Below are positions 50,500-60,174 of a stretch of 64,000 bases of DNA, one piece after another. This DNA comes from an uncultured Collinsella sp. Its GTDB lineage: Bacteria > Actinomycetota > Coriobacteriia > Coriobacteriales > Coriobacteriaceae. Location of the stretch: positions 1-64,000 of the forward strand of contig CABURU010000005.1 of the NCBI GenBank assembly GCA_902494085.1, given 5' to 3'. Position 1 is the first letter of the stretch; the number at the start of each line of letters is the position of its first letter. A model generated the notes under the pieces. That model made no database searches and was not told where the DNA came from. It saw only the letters and a list, made by a program, of their open reading frames with translations. The position numbers and the translations under genes were made by a program.

Positions 50500-51801
50500 G
50501 TGTTGAACATCACCGCTTCTGACGTCAAGGACGCCAAGCTCACCGCTACGGTCACCATCCCGGCCGCCGACGTCGACGCCGCGATCAAGAAGGCCTACAA
50601 GGACACCGCCAAGAAGTACCGCTTCCCGGGCTTCCGTGCTGGCAAGGCTCCCCGTCCGGTCATCGACTCTGCTCTTGGCGCCGAGGCTACCCTTGCTCAG
50701 GCCACCAACGACCTGATCGCCGCCAACGAGCCCGTCGTCCTCAACGAGCTGGACATCGTCCCCACCAAGAACGGTGACTACAAGGAGCTCGACCTCGCCA
50801 AGGATCACGAGGACTACACCTACACCGTCGAGTTCTCCCTGCGTCCTGCCGCTGAGCTCTCCTCCTTCGACGCCGTCGAGATCGAGATGCCTCCCGCGGA
50901 GGTCACCGAGTCCGAGATCAACAACCAGGTCGAGATGCTCCTCAACTACCGCGCCACCTTCGAGGACGTCGAGGGTCGCGCCGTCGAGGCCGAGGACTAC
51001 GTTACCGTCGACCTCAAGGCCGTCGAGAACGCCGACAACTTCGCCGCCGAGGGCCGCATGCTCATCGCCGGTAGCGACAGCAACCCCAAGGAGTTCAACG
51101 AGGCCCTGATCGGCGCCAACGTTGACGACGTCAAGACCGTCACCTGGACCGACGAGGTCGAGGAGGGCGAGGAGGCCGAGACCCACACCGTCGAGGTCAC
51201 CGTCAAGGGCATCAAGGTCCGTAACACCCCCGAGCTCACCGACGAGCTCGTCAAGTCTGACTTTGGCTTCGACAGCATCGACGCCATGCGCGACGCCATC
51301 AAGATCGAGATCGAGCAGGACAAGGCTTCCCGCCTGCCGGCCGAGAAGGAGAACCGTTGCGTCTCCGCTCTCGCCGAGCGTCTGCAGCTCGATGAGATGG
51401 ACGCCGACTACGAGCAGTCCGTCTTTGAGGAGCTTGGCCAGAACTTCCTGTCCAACCTTGCTGCCCGCGGCATGACGCTGGACACCTGGCTGCCCGCTTC
51501 CGGCCTGACCATGGAGCAGTTCATCGGCGACCTGCACAAGCAGGCCAACGACGTTGCCCGTGAGTCCCTGGCTCTCGACGCCCTCGCCCGTGAGCTCAAG
51601 ATCGAGGTCACCGAGGACGACATCAACGCCGAGTTCGAGAAGGCCGGCGTCAAGGACGTCGAGGCTTCCAAGGCCGAGTTCATCGCCGATGGCCGCATGC
51701 CTGCCGTCCGCGAGTCCATCCGTCGCTCCAAGGCCGTCGACCACCTGGTCGAGAACGCTAAGGTGACCGAGGTCGACGAGACCGCCAAGGACGCCGAGTA
51801 A
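50500..51801 (+). CDS. tig: Trigger factor
   Basis: A ribosome-associated chaperone and peptidyl-prolyl isomerase of about 433 residues. The ribosome-docking signature YRFPGFRAGKAPRPVI is present (residues about 44-59), followed by the FKBP-like domain and a helical C-terminal domain. The C-terminus is acidic. AGGAGG at 50491-50496 fits GTG at 50500 (3-base gap) or, with better spacing, TTG at 50503; ATG at 50488 lies upstream of the site. It precedes clpP and clpX, the classic order. Confidence 0.93.
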   Translation: MLNITASDVKDAKLTATVTIPAADVDAAIKKAYKDTAKKYRFPGFRAGKAPRPVIDSALGAEATLAQATNDLIAANEPVVLNELDIVPTKNGDYKELDLAKDHEDYTYTVEFSLRPAAELSSFDAVEIEMPPAEVTESEINNQVEMLLNYRATFEDVEGRAVEAEDYVTVDLKAVENADNFAAEGRMLIAGSDSNPKEFNEALIGANVDDVKTVTWTDEVEEGEEAETHTVEVTVKGIKVRNTPELTDELVKSDFGFDSIDAMRDAIKIEIEQDKASRLPAEKENRCVSALAERLQLDEMDADYEQSVFEELGQNFLSNLAARGMTLDTWLPASGLTMEQFIGDLHKQANDVARESLALDALARELKIEVTEDDINAEFEKAGVKDVEASKAEFIADGRMPAVRESIRRSKAVDHLVENAKVTEVDETAKDAE

Positions 51802-51877
51802 TTCTCGCCACCTTTTCTGCGAGCGCATGGATGCGCCCGTGATGGGGTAAAGTTATAAGCCGGTTATCCGGTTGCTT

Positions 51878-51923
51878 CGTACGGTGCCAGCCAATGCATA
51901 GCATGCGGGCACCGTACGTTTAT
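51878..51923 (+). terminator. Hairpin between tig and clpP
   Basis: CGTACGGTGCC (51878-51888) and GGCACCGTACG (51908-51918) pair perfectly around a 19-base loop; TTTATC follows. It probably ends or weakens tig transcription before clpP. Confidence 0.6.
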
Positions 51924-51965
51924 CTAGAACCACTATTGGTCCGCAAGAGAGAAATGGAGATGCGT

Positions 51966-52586
51966 ATGATCGCTAAGTTCGATTCCGCCCTCGTGCCATA
52001 CGTTATCGAGCAGACGCCGCGCGGCGAGCGCAGCTACGATATCTATTCGCGCCTGCTCAACGACCGCATCATCTTCTTGGGCGAGGAGATCAACTCCGTC
52101 AGCGCCAACCTGGTCGTTGCCCAGCTGCTGCATCTTGAGAGCCAGGATGCCGAGAAGGATATCTCGCTCTACATCAATTCGCCCGGTGGCGAGGTCTACT
52201 CCGGCCTGGCGATTCTGGACACCATGAACTTCATTAAGCCGCAGGTCTCCACCATTTGTGTCGGTATGGCCGCGTCTATGGCCGCCGTGCTGCTTTCGGC
52301 CGGCGCCAAGGGCAAGCGCTTCTGCCTGCCGCACTCCAAGGTCATGATTCACCAGCCCAGCGGCGGTGCTCAGGGCCAGCAGACCGAGATCGAGATCGTG
52401 GCCGAGGAGATCAAGAAGACCCGTCGCGAGCTCAACCAGATCCTGTCCGATGCCTCGGGCCAGCCGATCGAGAAGGTCCAGGCCGATACCGAGCGCGACA
52501 ACTACCTGACCGCTGCCGAGGCCCTCGACTACGGCCTGATCGACCGTATCGTCACCTCGCGCGATCTTGCCGCGAAGGACGCCTAG
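51966..52586 (+). CDS. clpP: ATP-dependent Clp protease proteolytic subunit
   Basis: A 206-residue serine protease. The catalytic Ser is in VGMAASMAAVLLSAG, the His in MIHQPSGGAQGQ. INSPGGEVYSGLAILD forms the substrate-strand contact. ATG at 51966 is 6 bases after GGAG; ATGs at 51954 and 51960 are in frame and less well spaced. clpX follows one base after the stop. Confidence 0.95.
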   Translation: MIAKFDSALVPYVIEQTPRGERSYDIYSRLLNDRIIFLGEEINSVSANLVVAQLLHLESQDAEKDISLYINSPGGEVYSGLAILDTMNFIKPQVSTICVGMAASMAAVLLSAGAKGKRFCLPHSKVMIHQPSGGAQGQQTEIEIVAEEIKKTRRELNQILSDASGQPIEKVQADTERDNYLTAAEALDYGLIDRIVTSRDLAAKDA

Positions 52587-52587
52587 G

Positions 52588-54000
52588 ATGGCAGGTAACA
52601 TGCAGGACAACTTTGACGAGAACGGCAACCCGATCCGCTGCTCCTTCTGCGGAAAAGAGCAGGGACAGGTCCGTCGTCTCGTAAAGGGCCCGACCAACAT
52701 CTTTATCTGTGACGAGTGCGTCGCCGCCTGCTCCGAGATCCTTGAGGAGTCGCTGGCTTCGGACTTTATGGACGCCGCCCGCAACGGCAATCTCCCGGGT
52801 TTCCTCAACGACCACGGCCAAGCTGCATCCCAGCCCGCCGTTGACCCCGAGGCCGAGGGCTTTGAGCTCGAGGACGACCGTCAGGTCATCACGCACGTGC
52901 CGACGCCGCATGAGATCTATGACGAGCTTTCGGCCTATGTTATGGGCCAGGAGGACGCCAAGCGCGCCATGTCGGTGGCCGTGTACAACCACTACCGTCG
53001 CGTGATCGAGGGCGGCGCTGCGGTGTCCGCCTTTGATGAGGCTGACGGTATGGGCGCCCAGTTTGACGACGATATGGACGAGGTGGAGCTCGCCAAGTCC
53101 AACATTTTGCTGCTCGGTCCCACCGGTACCGGTAAGACGCTGCTTGCCCAGACGCTCGCGCGCATCCTCGAGGTGCCGTTTGCCATCGCCGATGCTACCG
53201 CGCTCACCGAGGCCGGTTACGTGGGCGAGGACGTGGAGAACATCCTGCTCAAGCTCATCAACGCCGCCGATGGCGACATTGAGCGCGCGCAGGTGGGCAT
53301 TATCTACGTGGACGAGATCGACAAGATCGCCCGCAAGGCAGAGAACCTCTCCATCACCCGCGATGTTTCGGGCGAGGGCGTTCAGCAGGCGCTGCTTAAG
53401 ATTCTTGAGGGCACGGTGGCCAGCGTTCCGCCTACCGGCGGTCGCAAGCATCCCCAGCAGGAGCTGCTGCAGATCGACACGACCAACATCCTGTTCATCT
53501 GCGGCGGTGCCTTTGTGGGTCTGGATAAGATCATTGCCGACCGCGTGGGCAACAAGGGCGTGGGCTTTAACTCCGAGATCGCCGGTCCCACCTCGGTCGA
53601 CGAGAACGACCTGCTGCGCCAGGTGCTCCCGCAGGACCTCAACGCCTTTGGCATGATCCCCGAGTTCGTGGGCCGTACGCCCGTCGTCACTCAGACGCAG
53701 GCGCTCGACGAGGACGACCTGGTGTCAATCCTGACCGAGCCCAAGAACGCCGTGGTGCGTCAGTACCGCAAGATGTTCCAGCTCGAGGACGTCGATCTTG
53801 AGTTTGAGGACGCGGCTCTGCATGAGATCGCCCGCATGGCACTTGCCCGCAAGACCGGCGCCCGCGGCCTGCGTGCCATCTGCGAGGACGTGCTGCAGCA
53901 GACGATGTTCGACCTCCCCAGCGAGGAGGGCGTTGCCAAGGTCGTAGTAACCGAAGCCGCCGTCAAGGGCGAAGAACAGCCCCAGCGTATCTACGGCTAG
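52588..54000 (+). CDS. clpX: ATP-dependent Clp protease ATP-binding subunit ClpX
   Basis: A 470-residue unfoldase with an N-terminal zinc finger (CSFCGKEQGQ ... CDECVAAC), Walker A LLGPTGTGKTLLAQ, Walker B VGIIYVDEIDKIARK, a GYVGEDVENIL loop and the pore/sensor region ending in RGLRAICEDVLQQTMFDLPS. It feeds substrates into ClpP. A 40-residue acidic linker between zinc finger and AAA domain is longer than in E. coli (456 vs about 424 residues overall). Confidence 0.95.
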   Translation: MAGNMQDNFDENGNPIRCSFCGKEQGQVRRLVKGPTNIFICDECVAACSEILEESLASDFMDAARNGNLPGFLNDHGQAASQPAVDPEAEGFELEDDRQVITHVPTPHEIYDELSAYVMGQEDAKRAMSVAVYNHYRRVIEGGAAVSAFDEADGMGAQFDDDMDEVELAKSNILLLGPTGTGKTLLAQTLARILEVPFAIADATALTEAGYVGEDVENILLKLINAADGDIERAQVGIIYVDEIDKIARKAENLSITRDVSGEGVQQALLKILEGTVASVPPTGGRKHPQQELLQIDTTNILFICGGAFVGLDKIIADRVGNKGVGFNSEIAGPTSVDENDLLRQVLPQDLNAFGMIPEFVGRTPVVTQTQALDEDDLVSILTEPKNAVVRQYRKMFQLEDVDLEFEDAALHEIARMALARKTGARGLRAICEDVLQQTMFDLPSEEGVAKVVVTEAAVKGEEQPQRIYG

Positions 54001-54022
54001 AACTGCCTAAAACGTGTTTGCA

Positions 54023-54060
54023 AATAGCCTCCGACCACTCGCGGTCGGAGGCTATTTTAT
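54023..54060 (+). terminator. Terminator of clpPX
   Basis: AATAGCCTCCGACC (54023-54036) pairs perfectly with GGTCGGAGGCTATT (54043-54056), then TTAT. Confidence 0.9.
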
Positions 54061-54150
54061 ATATGCGCAATAACCCCAACTACCTGTGTTATTCTGTGTG
54101 TTTGTTTAAGCCTCAGCGAAGTCATTCAGACTGAAGTAATCGATACCTAA

Positions 54151-54263
54151 GGCGTGTCCGCCTGCTTGGTTTTCGTAGATTCCGCACGAGCCGAAGAGCA
54201 CTAAATGTGCTCTTCGTGCGAGCCAGGACCTGACCGAGCGAAAACCAAGCAGGCGGACACGCC
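54151..54263. repeat. Nested palindrome in the valS leader
   Basis: Perfect 25-base outer arms (54151-54175, 54239-54263; begin GGCGTGTCCGCCTGC) enclose a central hairpin GAAGAGCAC-TAAAT-GTGCTCTTC (54193-54215). A matching architecture lies after valS at 57000-57100. It is 20 bases before the valS start, so it would fold in the mRNA leader if transcription begins upstream. No T-box sequence is present. Confidence 0.88.
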
Positions 54264-54283
54264 GGCGGGACAGGGAGAGATAT

Positions 54284-56980
54284 ATGGAAGAAATGCCCAA
54301 GAACTACGATCCGTCGACCAACGAGCCGGCGATCCTGCAGAAGTGGCTTGACGGCGGCTACTACAAGCGCCGCGAGGGCGTGGGCGACTGCACCGTTACC
54401 ATTCCGCCTCCCAACGTGACCGGCAAGCTCCACATGGGCCACGCCACCGATGACTCCATCCAGGATGCCATCGTCCGTATGGCCCGCATGCGCGGCAAGT
54501 CCACGCGCTGGGTGCTGGGCACCGACCACGCCGGTATCGCCACGCAGACCAAGGTCGACAAGAAGCTCAAGAGCGAGGGCATTAGCCGCCTGGAGATTGG
54601 TCGCGACAAGTTTGTCGACGCCTGCTGGGACTGGACCCACGAGTACGGCGGCATCATCGTCGAGCAGATCAAGCGCATGGGCTGCTCCGTCGACTTCGAC
54701 AACGAGCGCTTCACCATGGACGAGGACTATGCCCAGGCCGTGCGCAAGGTCTTCTGCGATTGGTACCACGACGGCCTGATCTATCGCGGCAAGCGCATCG
54801 TCAACTGGTGCCCCAACTGCACGACCGCAATCTCGGATGACGAGGCCGAGTACAAGGACGAGAAGGGCCACCTGTGGCACCTGCGCTACCCGCTGACCGA
54901 GCCGGTCAACGGCCAGGACTACATCGTCGTCGCCACTACGCGCCCCGAGACCATGCTCGGCGACACGGGCGTGGCCGTCTCCCCGAAGGACCCAGAGAAG
55001 GCCGCCTTCGTGGGCAAGACCGTCAAGCTCCCCATCGTCGACCGCGAGATCCCCATCTTTGAGGATTGGCATGTCGACGCCAACTTTGGTTCCGGCTTCG
55101 TTAAGGTTACGCCTGCCCACGACCCCAACGACTACGCCATGGGTCAGGCTCACGACCTGCCGCAGATCAACATTTTCGATGAGCACGCGGTGGTCGTTGA
55201 GGGCTATGGCGAGTTCACCGGCATGACCCGCGAGGAGTGCCGTGAGGCCGTCATTAAGTGGTTTGAGGAGCACGACCTGCTCGACCACGTCGATGACCAC
55301 GACCACTCCGTCATGCACTGCTACCGCTGCGACGCCGCGCTTGAGCCGTGGCTGTCCGAGCAGTGGTTTGTTGCCGTCGACAAGCTCAAGGGGCCGGCGC
55401 TCGACGCCGTCAACTCCGGGAAGGTCACTTTCCACCCCGCGCGTTGGACGCAGACCTACACCACCTGGATGGAGAACCTTAAGGACTGGTGCATCAGCCG
55501 CCAGCTGTGGTGGGGCCACCGTATCCCTGTGTTCTACTGCGAGGACTGCGGCTGGGAGGACGCCCTGACCGAGGACACCGACGTGTGCCCCAAGTGCGGC
55601 GGCCATCACGTGCACCAGGACGAGAACGTGCTGGACACCTGGTTCAGCTCGCAGCTGTGGACCTTCGCCACGCAGGGCTGGCCGCAAAAGCCGGAGCTGC
55701 TCGAGGGCCATCACCCCACGACGGCGCTCGTCACCGCGCGCGACATCATCGCGCTGTGGGTCGCCCGTATGGTCATGAGCTCGCTGTATTTCTTGGACGA
55801 GGTGCCGTTTAAGGATGTCGTCATCTATCCGACGATTCTGGCCAAGGACGGCAGCCGCATGTCCAAGTCCAAGGGCAACGGCGTTGACCCTATGGATCTC
55901 ATTGGCATGTACGGCGCCGATGCCATGCGCTACAACCTGCTCACGCTGTGCACCAACAACCAGGATGTTAAGTTCGACGCGAACATCGATAAGAAGACCA
56001 AGAAGCTCATCGACAGCCCGCGTACCGACCAGGCCAAGAGCTTTGTGACCAAGATCTGGAACGCCAGCCGCTTCCTGCTCATGAACATGGAAGGCTACAC
56101 GCCCGGCGAGCCTGTCGTGGAGACGCCGGCCGACGCCTGGATGTTCAGCCGCCTGGCTAAGGCCGTGAAGATGGTCACCGAGGGTATCGAGAACTACACC
56201 TTTGGCGACATGGCCCGCGGCGTGCAGCAGTTCTTCTGGAATGAGGTCTGCGACTGGTACGTCGAGGTCACCAAGGCCCGCCTGAAGGGCGAGGGCCGTC
56301 TGCAGGCGCAGCGCAACCTGATTTTTGTGCTCGACACCTCCATTCGCCTGATGCACCCGCTTATGCCGTTTGTCACCGAGGAGATCTGGGACAACATGCC
56401 GGCGAGCGTGCTCGACTTGGACGCCGAGGGCAACGTTGACCGCGCCGAGGCGCTCATGATCGCCAAGTGGCCCGAGCCCGCCGACTACGTCAAGTACGTC
56501 GACGAGGACGCCGAGCGCGCGTTTGAGCTGTGCCGCGCCGTCGTTTCCGCCGCCCGCGCCACGCGTTCGCGTTATCGCTTGAGCCCCAAGGCCGAGCTTG
56601 ACGTTGTCGTGCGCGCCGGTGCCGAGGATATCGAGAAGCTCGAGAGCCTGCGCTCCACGATTGAGCCGCTGGCCAACACGGCTTCGCTGGTCATGGGTAC
56701 CGACGTTGAGAAGCCGGCTGCGAGCATTGCCGTGGTTGACAGTGGCGTCGAGGTCTTTGTGGTGCTCGAGGGCAAGGTCGACCTTTCGGCCGAGAAGGCA
56801 CGCCTGGAGAAAGAGATCGCCGCGGCCCAGAAGGAGCTCGCCGGCTGCGAGAAGACGCTCGCCAACGAGGGCTTTGTGGCCAAGGCCGCGCCCGCGGTGG
56901 TCCAGAAGAAGAGGGACCGTGCAGCTGAGCTCAAGGAGATCCTGGCGGCGCTGACTGCTCAGGTTGCTGACTTCTCGTAG
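54284..56980 (+). CDS. valS: Valyl-tRNA synthetase
   Basis: An 898-residue class I synthetase charging tRNA-Val. NVTGKLHMGHA is the HIGH motif, GSRMSKSKGN the KMSKS motif (Arg for the first Lys), the editing domain contains TTRPETMLGDTGVAV, and the C-terminal coiled coil (VDLSAEKARLEKEIAAAQKEL, read to about residue 885) binds tRNA. ATG at 54284 follows AGGGAGAG. Flanked on both sides by related nested palindromes. Confidence 0.96.
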   Translation: MEEMPKNYDPSTNEPAILQKWLDGGYYKRREGVGDCTVTIPPPNVTGKLHMGHATDDSIQDAIVRMARMRGKSTRWVLGTDHAGIATQTKVDKKLKSEGISRLEIGRDKFVDACWDWTHEYGGIIVEQIKRMGCSVDFDNERFTMDEDYAQAVRKVFCDWYHDGLIYRGKRIVNWCPNCTTAISDDEAEYKDEKGHLWHLRYPLTEPVNGQDYIVVATTRPETMLGDTGVAVSPKDPEKAAFVGKTVKLPIVDREIPIFEDWHVDANFGSGFVKVTPAHDPNDYAMGQAHDLPQINIFDEHAVVVEGYGEFTGMTREECREAVIKWFEEHDLLDHVDDHDHSVMHCYRCDAALEPWLSEQWFVAVDKLKGPALDAVNSGKVTFHPARWTQTYTTWMENLKDWCISRQLWWGHRIPVFYCEDCGWEDALTEDTDVCPKCGGHHVHQDENVLDTWFSSQLWTFATQGWPQKPELLEGHHPTTALVTARDIIALWVARMVMSSLYFLDEVPFKDVVIYPTILAKDGSRMSKSKGNGVDPMDLIGMYGADAMRYNLLTLCTNNQDVKFDANIDKKTKKLIDSPRTDQAKSFVTKIWNASRFLLMNMEGYTPGEPVVETPADAWMFSRLAKAVKMVTEGIENYTFGDMARGVQQFFWNEVCDWYVEVTKARLKGEGRLQAQRNLIFVLDTSIRLMHPLMPFVTEEIWDNMPASVLDLDAEGNVDRAEALMIAKWPEPADYVKYVDEDAERAFELCRAVVSAARATRSRYRLSPKAELDVVVRAGAEDIEKLESLRSTIEPLANTASLVMGTDVEKPAASIAVVDSGVEVFVVLEGKVDLSAEKARLEKEIAAAQKELAGCEKTLANEGFVAKAAPAVVQKKRDRAAELKEILAALTAQVADFS

Positions 56981-56999
56981 GTCTAACTTGGGGGCGCGT

Positions 57000-57100
57000 C
57001 CCGATGCTTTGCTCTCCGCTGCGGACAGTCCTGCGCAAGACGGACAGCACATTAAGTGCTGTCCTTTGCGTGCGGAACTTGCGGCGAGCAAAGCATCGGG
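57000..57100. repeat. Nested palindrome downstream of valS
   Basis: Outer arms CCCGATGCTTTGCTC (57000-57014) and GAGCAAAGCATCGGG (57086-57100) are perfect; the centre is GGACAGCAC-ATTAA-GTGCTGTCC (57042-57064). The central hairpin has the same 9-pair stem and 5-base loop as the element before valS, sharing the AGCAC core, but the outer arms are unrelated in sequence. Confidence 0.88.
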
Positions 57101-57259
57101 CCGCTCCTGGTGCGGTTACGTGGTTGTTTGCAACTGGCGTGTTAGGGCTACTTGGTTGTGGCCTTGATCTCGCTGCAAAGCGGTGTTTGGCTGATATTTT
57201 GAATGGGAGGGGCTCGTTGTTGATTCGGGCCTCTTTTTATGCTGAGGGGACTTTGGGTT

Positions 57260-58603
57260 ATGCCTAAGCGTTCTGGGTCGTATGTCGTTCCTTTTTCGTT
57301 TGATTTGCTTTCGTTTGATGAGGCTGTTGGGCTGGCTGCTGATACGGGGCGGATTTCTGGGGATGCTGGGCCTCTGCTTGAGACGGTTGTCGATATGCTT
57401 GATGAGCTGGGACGTCCGGATGAGTATTTCGATTGCATTCAGGTTGCCGGTACCAATGGCAAGACTTCGACCACGCGTTTTTCGGCTGCCATCCTTCGTG
57501 GTGAGGGGTTGAAGACCGCACTGTATACGTCTCCGCAGTTGGTGCGCTATCCCGAGCGCATGGAGGTCGATGGGCGCGTCGTGAGCGATGAGGCGTTTGC
57601 CCGTGGCGTTTCTGCTGCCGTCGAGGCGGGGCATCGCGTGAATGCTCGTCGTGTGGCGGTAGGGGAGCGCGCGTACACCATTACGCCGTTTGACCTGCTG
57701 ACGGCTGCCGCGCTGGTGGTGTTTGCCGAGGCTGCAGTGGACGTTGCTGTGCTCGAGGTCGGCATGGGCGGCCGTTGGGACGCCACGAGTGCGACCGATC
57801 CCGTCGCCGTTGCCATCACCGGCATCGGGCTCGACCACACGCGTATCCTGGGCGACACGCTCGAGGCCATTGCGGGGGAGAAGGCTGCGGTCATCAAGCC
57901 CGGACGCTTGGTTGTGCTGGGCGAAGGCACGCATGAGCCGAGCGTTCAGCGCGTGATGGATGCCCGTTGTCGCGAGTGCGGTGTGGTTCCGCTGGTGGTG
58001 AGCCACGCCACGACCAAGGTGCCGGTGCATGTGGGCGATACGGTGGAGTTTAGCTGCACCACGCCGCGTGCAATTTATACGTCGAGCATGGTCAAGCCCG
58101 CCTACCAGCCGCAGAATGCCGCGTGCGCGATTATGCTCTGCGAGGGCTATCTGGGCCGCGAGCTCGACCACGATGCGCTCGACGCTTCGCTTATGGGCTG
58201 CCCCACGCCGGGTCGCTTTGATGTGCTGGGAACCAATCCGCTCAAGCTGATTGATGCCTGCCATAACCCCCAGAGCTGCGAGAACTTTGTGAGCGCGCTG
58301 GACGAGATCGACCCGTGTGTGGAGAATCGCCCCACGCTGCTGTGCGCCGCGCTGGCCGACAAGGATGTGGCGGGTATCGTCGATGTGCTGATCCCGGCTT
58401 TCCCGCGTGTAGTCGTAACGCAGACCGATTCCGATCGCGCCCTGCCGGCAGAGGAGCTCGCTGCCCTGGTGGACGCGGACAAGCTTGCGGGCGTGTACCC
58501 CAGCGTGTCCGAGGCCCTCGCCGCCTTCGATGCCGCAGGTGAGCCTTTCGTAGCAGCAGGCACCATCACCCTAGCCGGCGAAGTAGCGGGGCTGCTGCGC
58601 TAA
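57260..58603 (+). CDS. folC: Folylpolyglutamate synthase/dihydrofolate synthase
   Basis: A 447-residue Mur-ligase-family enzyme adding glutamate to folates (and possibly to dihydropteroate). IQVAGTNGKTSTTRF is the ATP loop, YTSPQLVRYPERMEVDG is the FolC omega-loop region, and DACHNPQSCENFVSAL is the conserved C-terminal motif. ATG at 57260 is preceded by GAGGGGA. No other folate genes are in the window. Confidence 0.88.
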   Translation: MPKRSGSYVVPFSFDLLSFDEAVGLAADTGRISGDAGPLLETVVDMLDELGRPDEYFDCIQVAGTNGKTSTTRFSAAILRGEGLKTALYTSPQLVRYPERMEVDGRVVSDEAFARGVSAAVEAGHRVNARRVAVGERAYTITPFDLLTAAALVVFAEAAVDVAVLEVGMGGRWDATSATDPVAVAITGIGLDHTRILGDTLEAIAGEKAAVIKPGRLVVLGEGTHEPSVQRVMDARCRECGVVPLVVSHATTKVPVHVGDTVEFSCTTPRAIYTSSMVKPAYQPQNAACAIMLCEGYLGRELDHDALDASLMGCPTPGRFDVLGTNPLKLIDACHNPQSCENFVSALDEIDPCVENRPTLLCAALADKDVAGIVDVLIPAFPRVVVTQTDSDRALPAEELAALVDADKLAGVYPSVSEALAAFDAAGEPFVAAGTITLAGEVAGLLR

Positions 58604-58629
58604 CCCCATTTGCCGGGCAGCTAATTTGG

Positions 58630-58801
58630 GCTGCTCGCCACGAAATGGGCCTATCTACTACGTTTTAGCGGATACCCTCGACCACGCGGAAAAATGCAAA
58701 ATCAAAACCGCAGGTAGAAGGCTTGCCAATTTTCAAAAAAGACCCGCATGGTCGACCCATGCGGGTTAAACGTAGTAGATAGGCCGTTTTCGTGGCGCAG
58801 C
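58630..58801. repeat. Family-4 long palindromic element, copy A
   Basis: Left arm 58630-58665 (ends CTATCTACTACGTTT) and right arm 58768-58801 (starts AAACGTAGTAGATAG) pair with few mismatches. The 102-base loop holds the core AAAACCGCAGGTAGA (58704-58718) and its own hairpin ACCCGCATGG/CCATGCGGGT. Copy B at 60175 has the same loop length and core with unrelated arms. Confidence 0.85.
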
Positions 58802-58837
58802 TCTAGACTTTCAAATTGGTCGACTTGGCCCCATGGC

Positions 58838-58904
58838 AGTTGCGGTGAAATAGTTCCTGGATTATGCCTCTGTGGGCCAATCTGGGAACTATTCTACCGC
58901 AACT
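58838..58904. repeat. Palindromic repeat family 1, copy D
   Basis: AGTTGCGGTGAAATAGTTCC (58838-58857) pairs with a right arm ending at 58904 with two mismatches. Confidence 0.85.
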
Positions 58905-58928
58905 AATTGAGGGGCTATTGGGTAAGGG

Positions 58929-60017
58929 CTAGTCGAGGCGGACTGGGTCGTGGGGGTAGCCGTTGAGAATCTCGACGCCGGACTCGGTGACCAGGGCAAG
59001 GTCCTCGATGCGGACGCCGGTGTGGCCGGGGAGGTAGATGCCCGGCTCGATGGAGAATGTCATGCCCGGCTCTACGACCTGCTCGTTGACGAGCGAGACG
59101 TCGCCCGGCTCGTGGTCCTGAAGACCGATCGAGTGTCCTAGGCGGTGCGTAAAGTATTTGCCGTAGCCAGCGTCCTCAATCACGTCGCGCGCGGCGCGGT
59201 CCAGGTCGCACATGCGCACGCCCGGTGCGATGAGCGCCTTGGCAGCCTCGTTGGCGCGGCGCACGATGTCGTATATGCGCGCCGTCTCCTCGTCTGGCTC
59301 GCCCCAAAAGAACGTGCGCGTCATGTCCGAGCAGTAGTTGCGATGCCGCCCGCCAATGTCGAACAGCACCACGTCGCCGCGCTTGAGCACGGTATCGTCG
59401 GGTTCGTGATGCGGGTCGCCGGCGTTGGCGCCAAAGCTCACGATGGGCGGAAAGCTAAAGCCCTCGCAGCCGTGTTTGCGATACAGACCGAGCATCTGAT
59501 CGGCAATCTCGCGCTCCGTCACACCTTTGTGCACGAGCTTGATCGCGTCGGCCATCACGGCGTCGTTGGCGGCCGAGGACGCGCGCATGAGCTCCTGCTC
59601 GGCGGCATCCTTGTGGGTGCGTGCGGCGGTGACGGCAAAGTCGCCCAGGAAGAACTCGCTCGCGGCGTGACGCTCCATGAGTGGCATCAAAAACCCGGAA
59701 CGCATGACGGTGTCGATGCCGAGCGGTTTGGTCGGATCGATCTCACTCGCGATGGCGTCGGCCACGACGTCAGTATCGTTGTGGTAGGCCACGCGGGCAT
59801 TGTCGTACTCGGGCAGCTGATGCAGCGCGTTGACCAAGATCACAGGCTCGCTATCGCGTGCGAGCAGCACGCCGCAAAAACGCTCGAACATATCGGCATA
59901 AAAACCGGTCAGATAGTAAATCGACCACGGGTCATTCACAAGCAGCTGCGCGCCGGGGTGCTGAGCCTCAAGCGCATCGAGCACGCGCGCCACACGCTGG
60001 TCATCGACATGTGCCAT
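58929..60017 (-). CDS. M24-family metallopeptidase (Xaa-Pro peptidase type)
   Basis: A 362-residue protein with a creatinase-like N-terminal domain and a pita-bread catalytic domain. Metal ligands are visible: VVLFDIGGRHRNYCSDMTRTF (two Asp), LGHSIGLQDHEP (His), SIEPGIYL (Glu) and VRIEDLALVT (Glu). It cleaves Xaa-Pro dipeptides or peptides (PepQ/PepP-like). ATG at 60017 has GAAAGGA upstream on the minus strand; an ATG 13 codons earlier is less well placed. Both flanks carry a family-4 plus family-1 repeat pair. Confidence 0.87.
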   Translation of the reverse strand: MAHVDDQRVARVLDALEAQHPGAQLLVNDPWSIYYLTGFYADMFERFCGVLLARDSEPVILVNALHQLPEYDNARVAYHNDTDVVADAIASEIDPTKPLGIDTVMRSGFLMPLMERHAASEFFLGDFAVTAARTHKDAAEQELMRASSAANDAVMADAIKLVHKGVTEREIADQMLGLYRKHGCEGFSFPPIVSFGANAGDPHHEPDDTVLKRGDVVLFDIGGRHRNYCSDMTRTFFWGEPDEETARIYDIVRRANEAAKALIAPGVRMCDLDRAARDVIEDAGYGKYFTHRLGHSIGLQDHEPGDVSLVNEQVVEPGMTFSIEPGIYLPGHTGVRIEDLALVTESGVEILNGYPHDPVRLD

Positions 60018-60174
60018 GAAACATCCTTTCGCTAGGGTGCCACCATGGTATCCCATGCCCGGCAGCTAGGGACGTTCCTTTTCTGCCGGCACTTCGGGAC
60101 ACTCCTTGGCATGACCAGCCTAGCGAACGTTCGGGCAAAAGTAGTCATAAGAGGTCTGTCCCAAATGGGCTGGT

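Larger units (their letters stand above)
58604..58928. other. Repeat-filled gap between folC and the M24 peptidase
   Basis: No gene seen. It is almost entirely made up of one family-4 element (58630-58801) followed after 36 bases by one family-1 element (58838-58904). The two flanking genes converge here. Confidence 0.7.

Noticed and set aside
54060..54283. T-box leader for valS
   Set aside because: No T-box sequence or antiterminator fold was found; the region is a nested palindrome instead.
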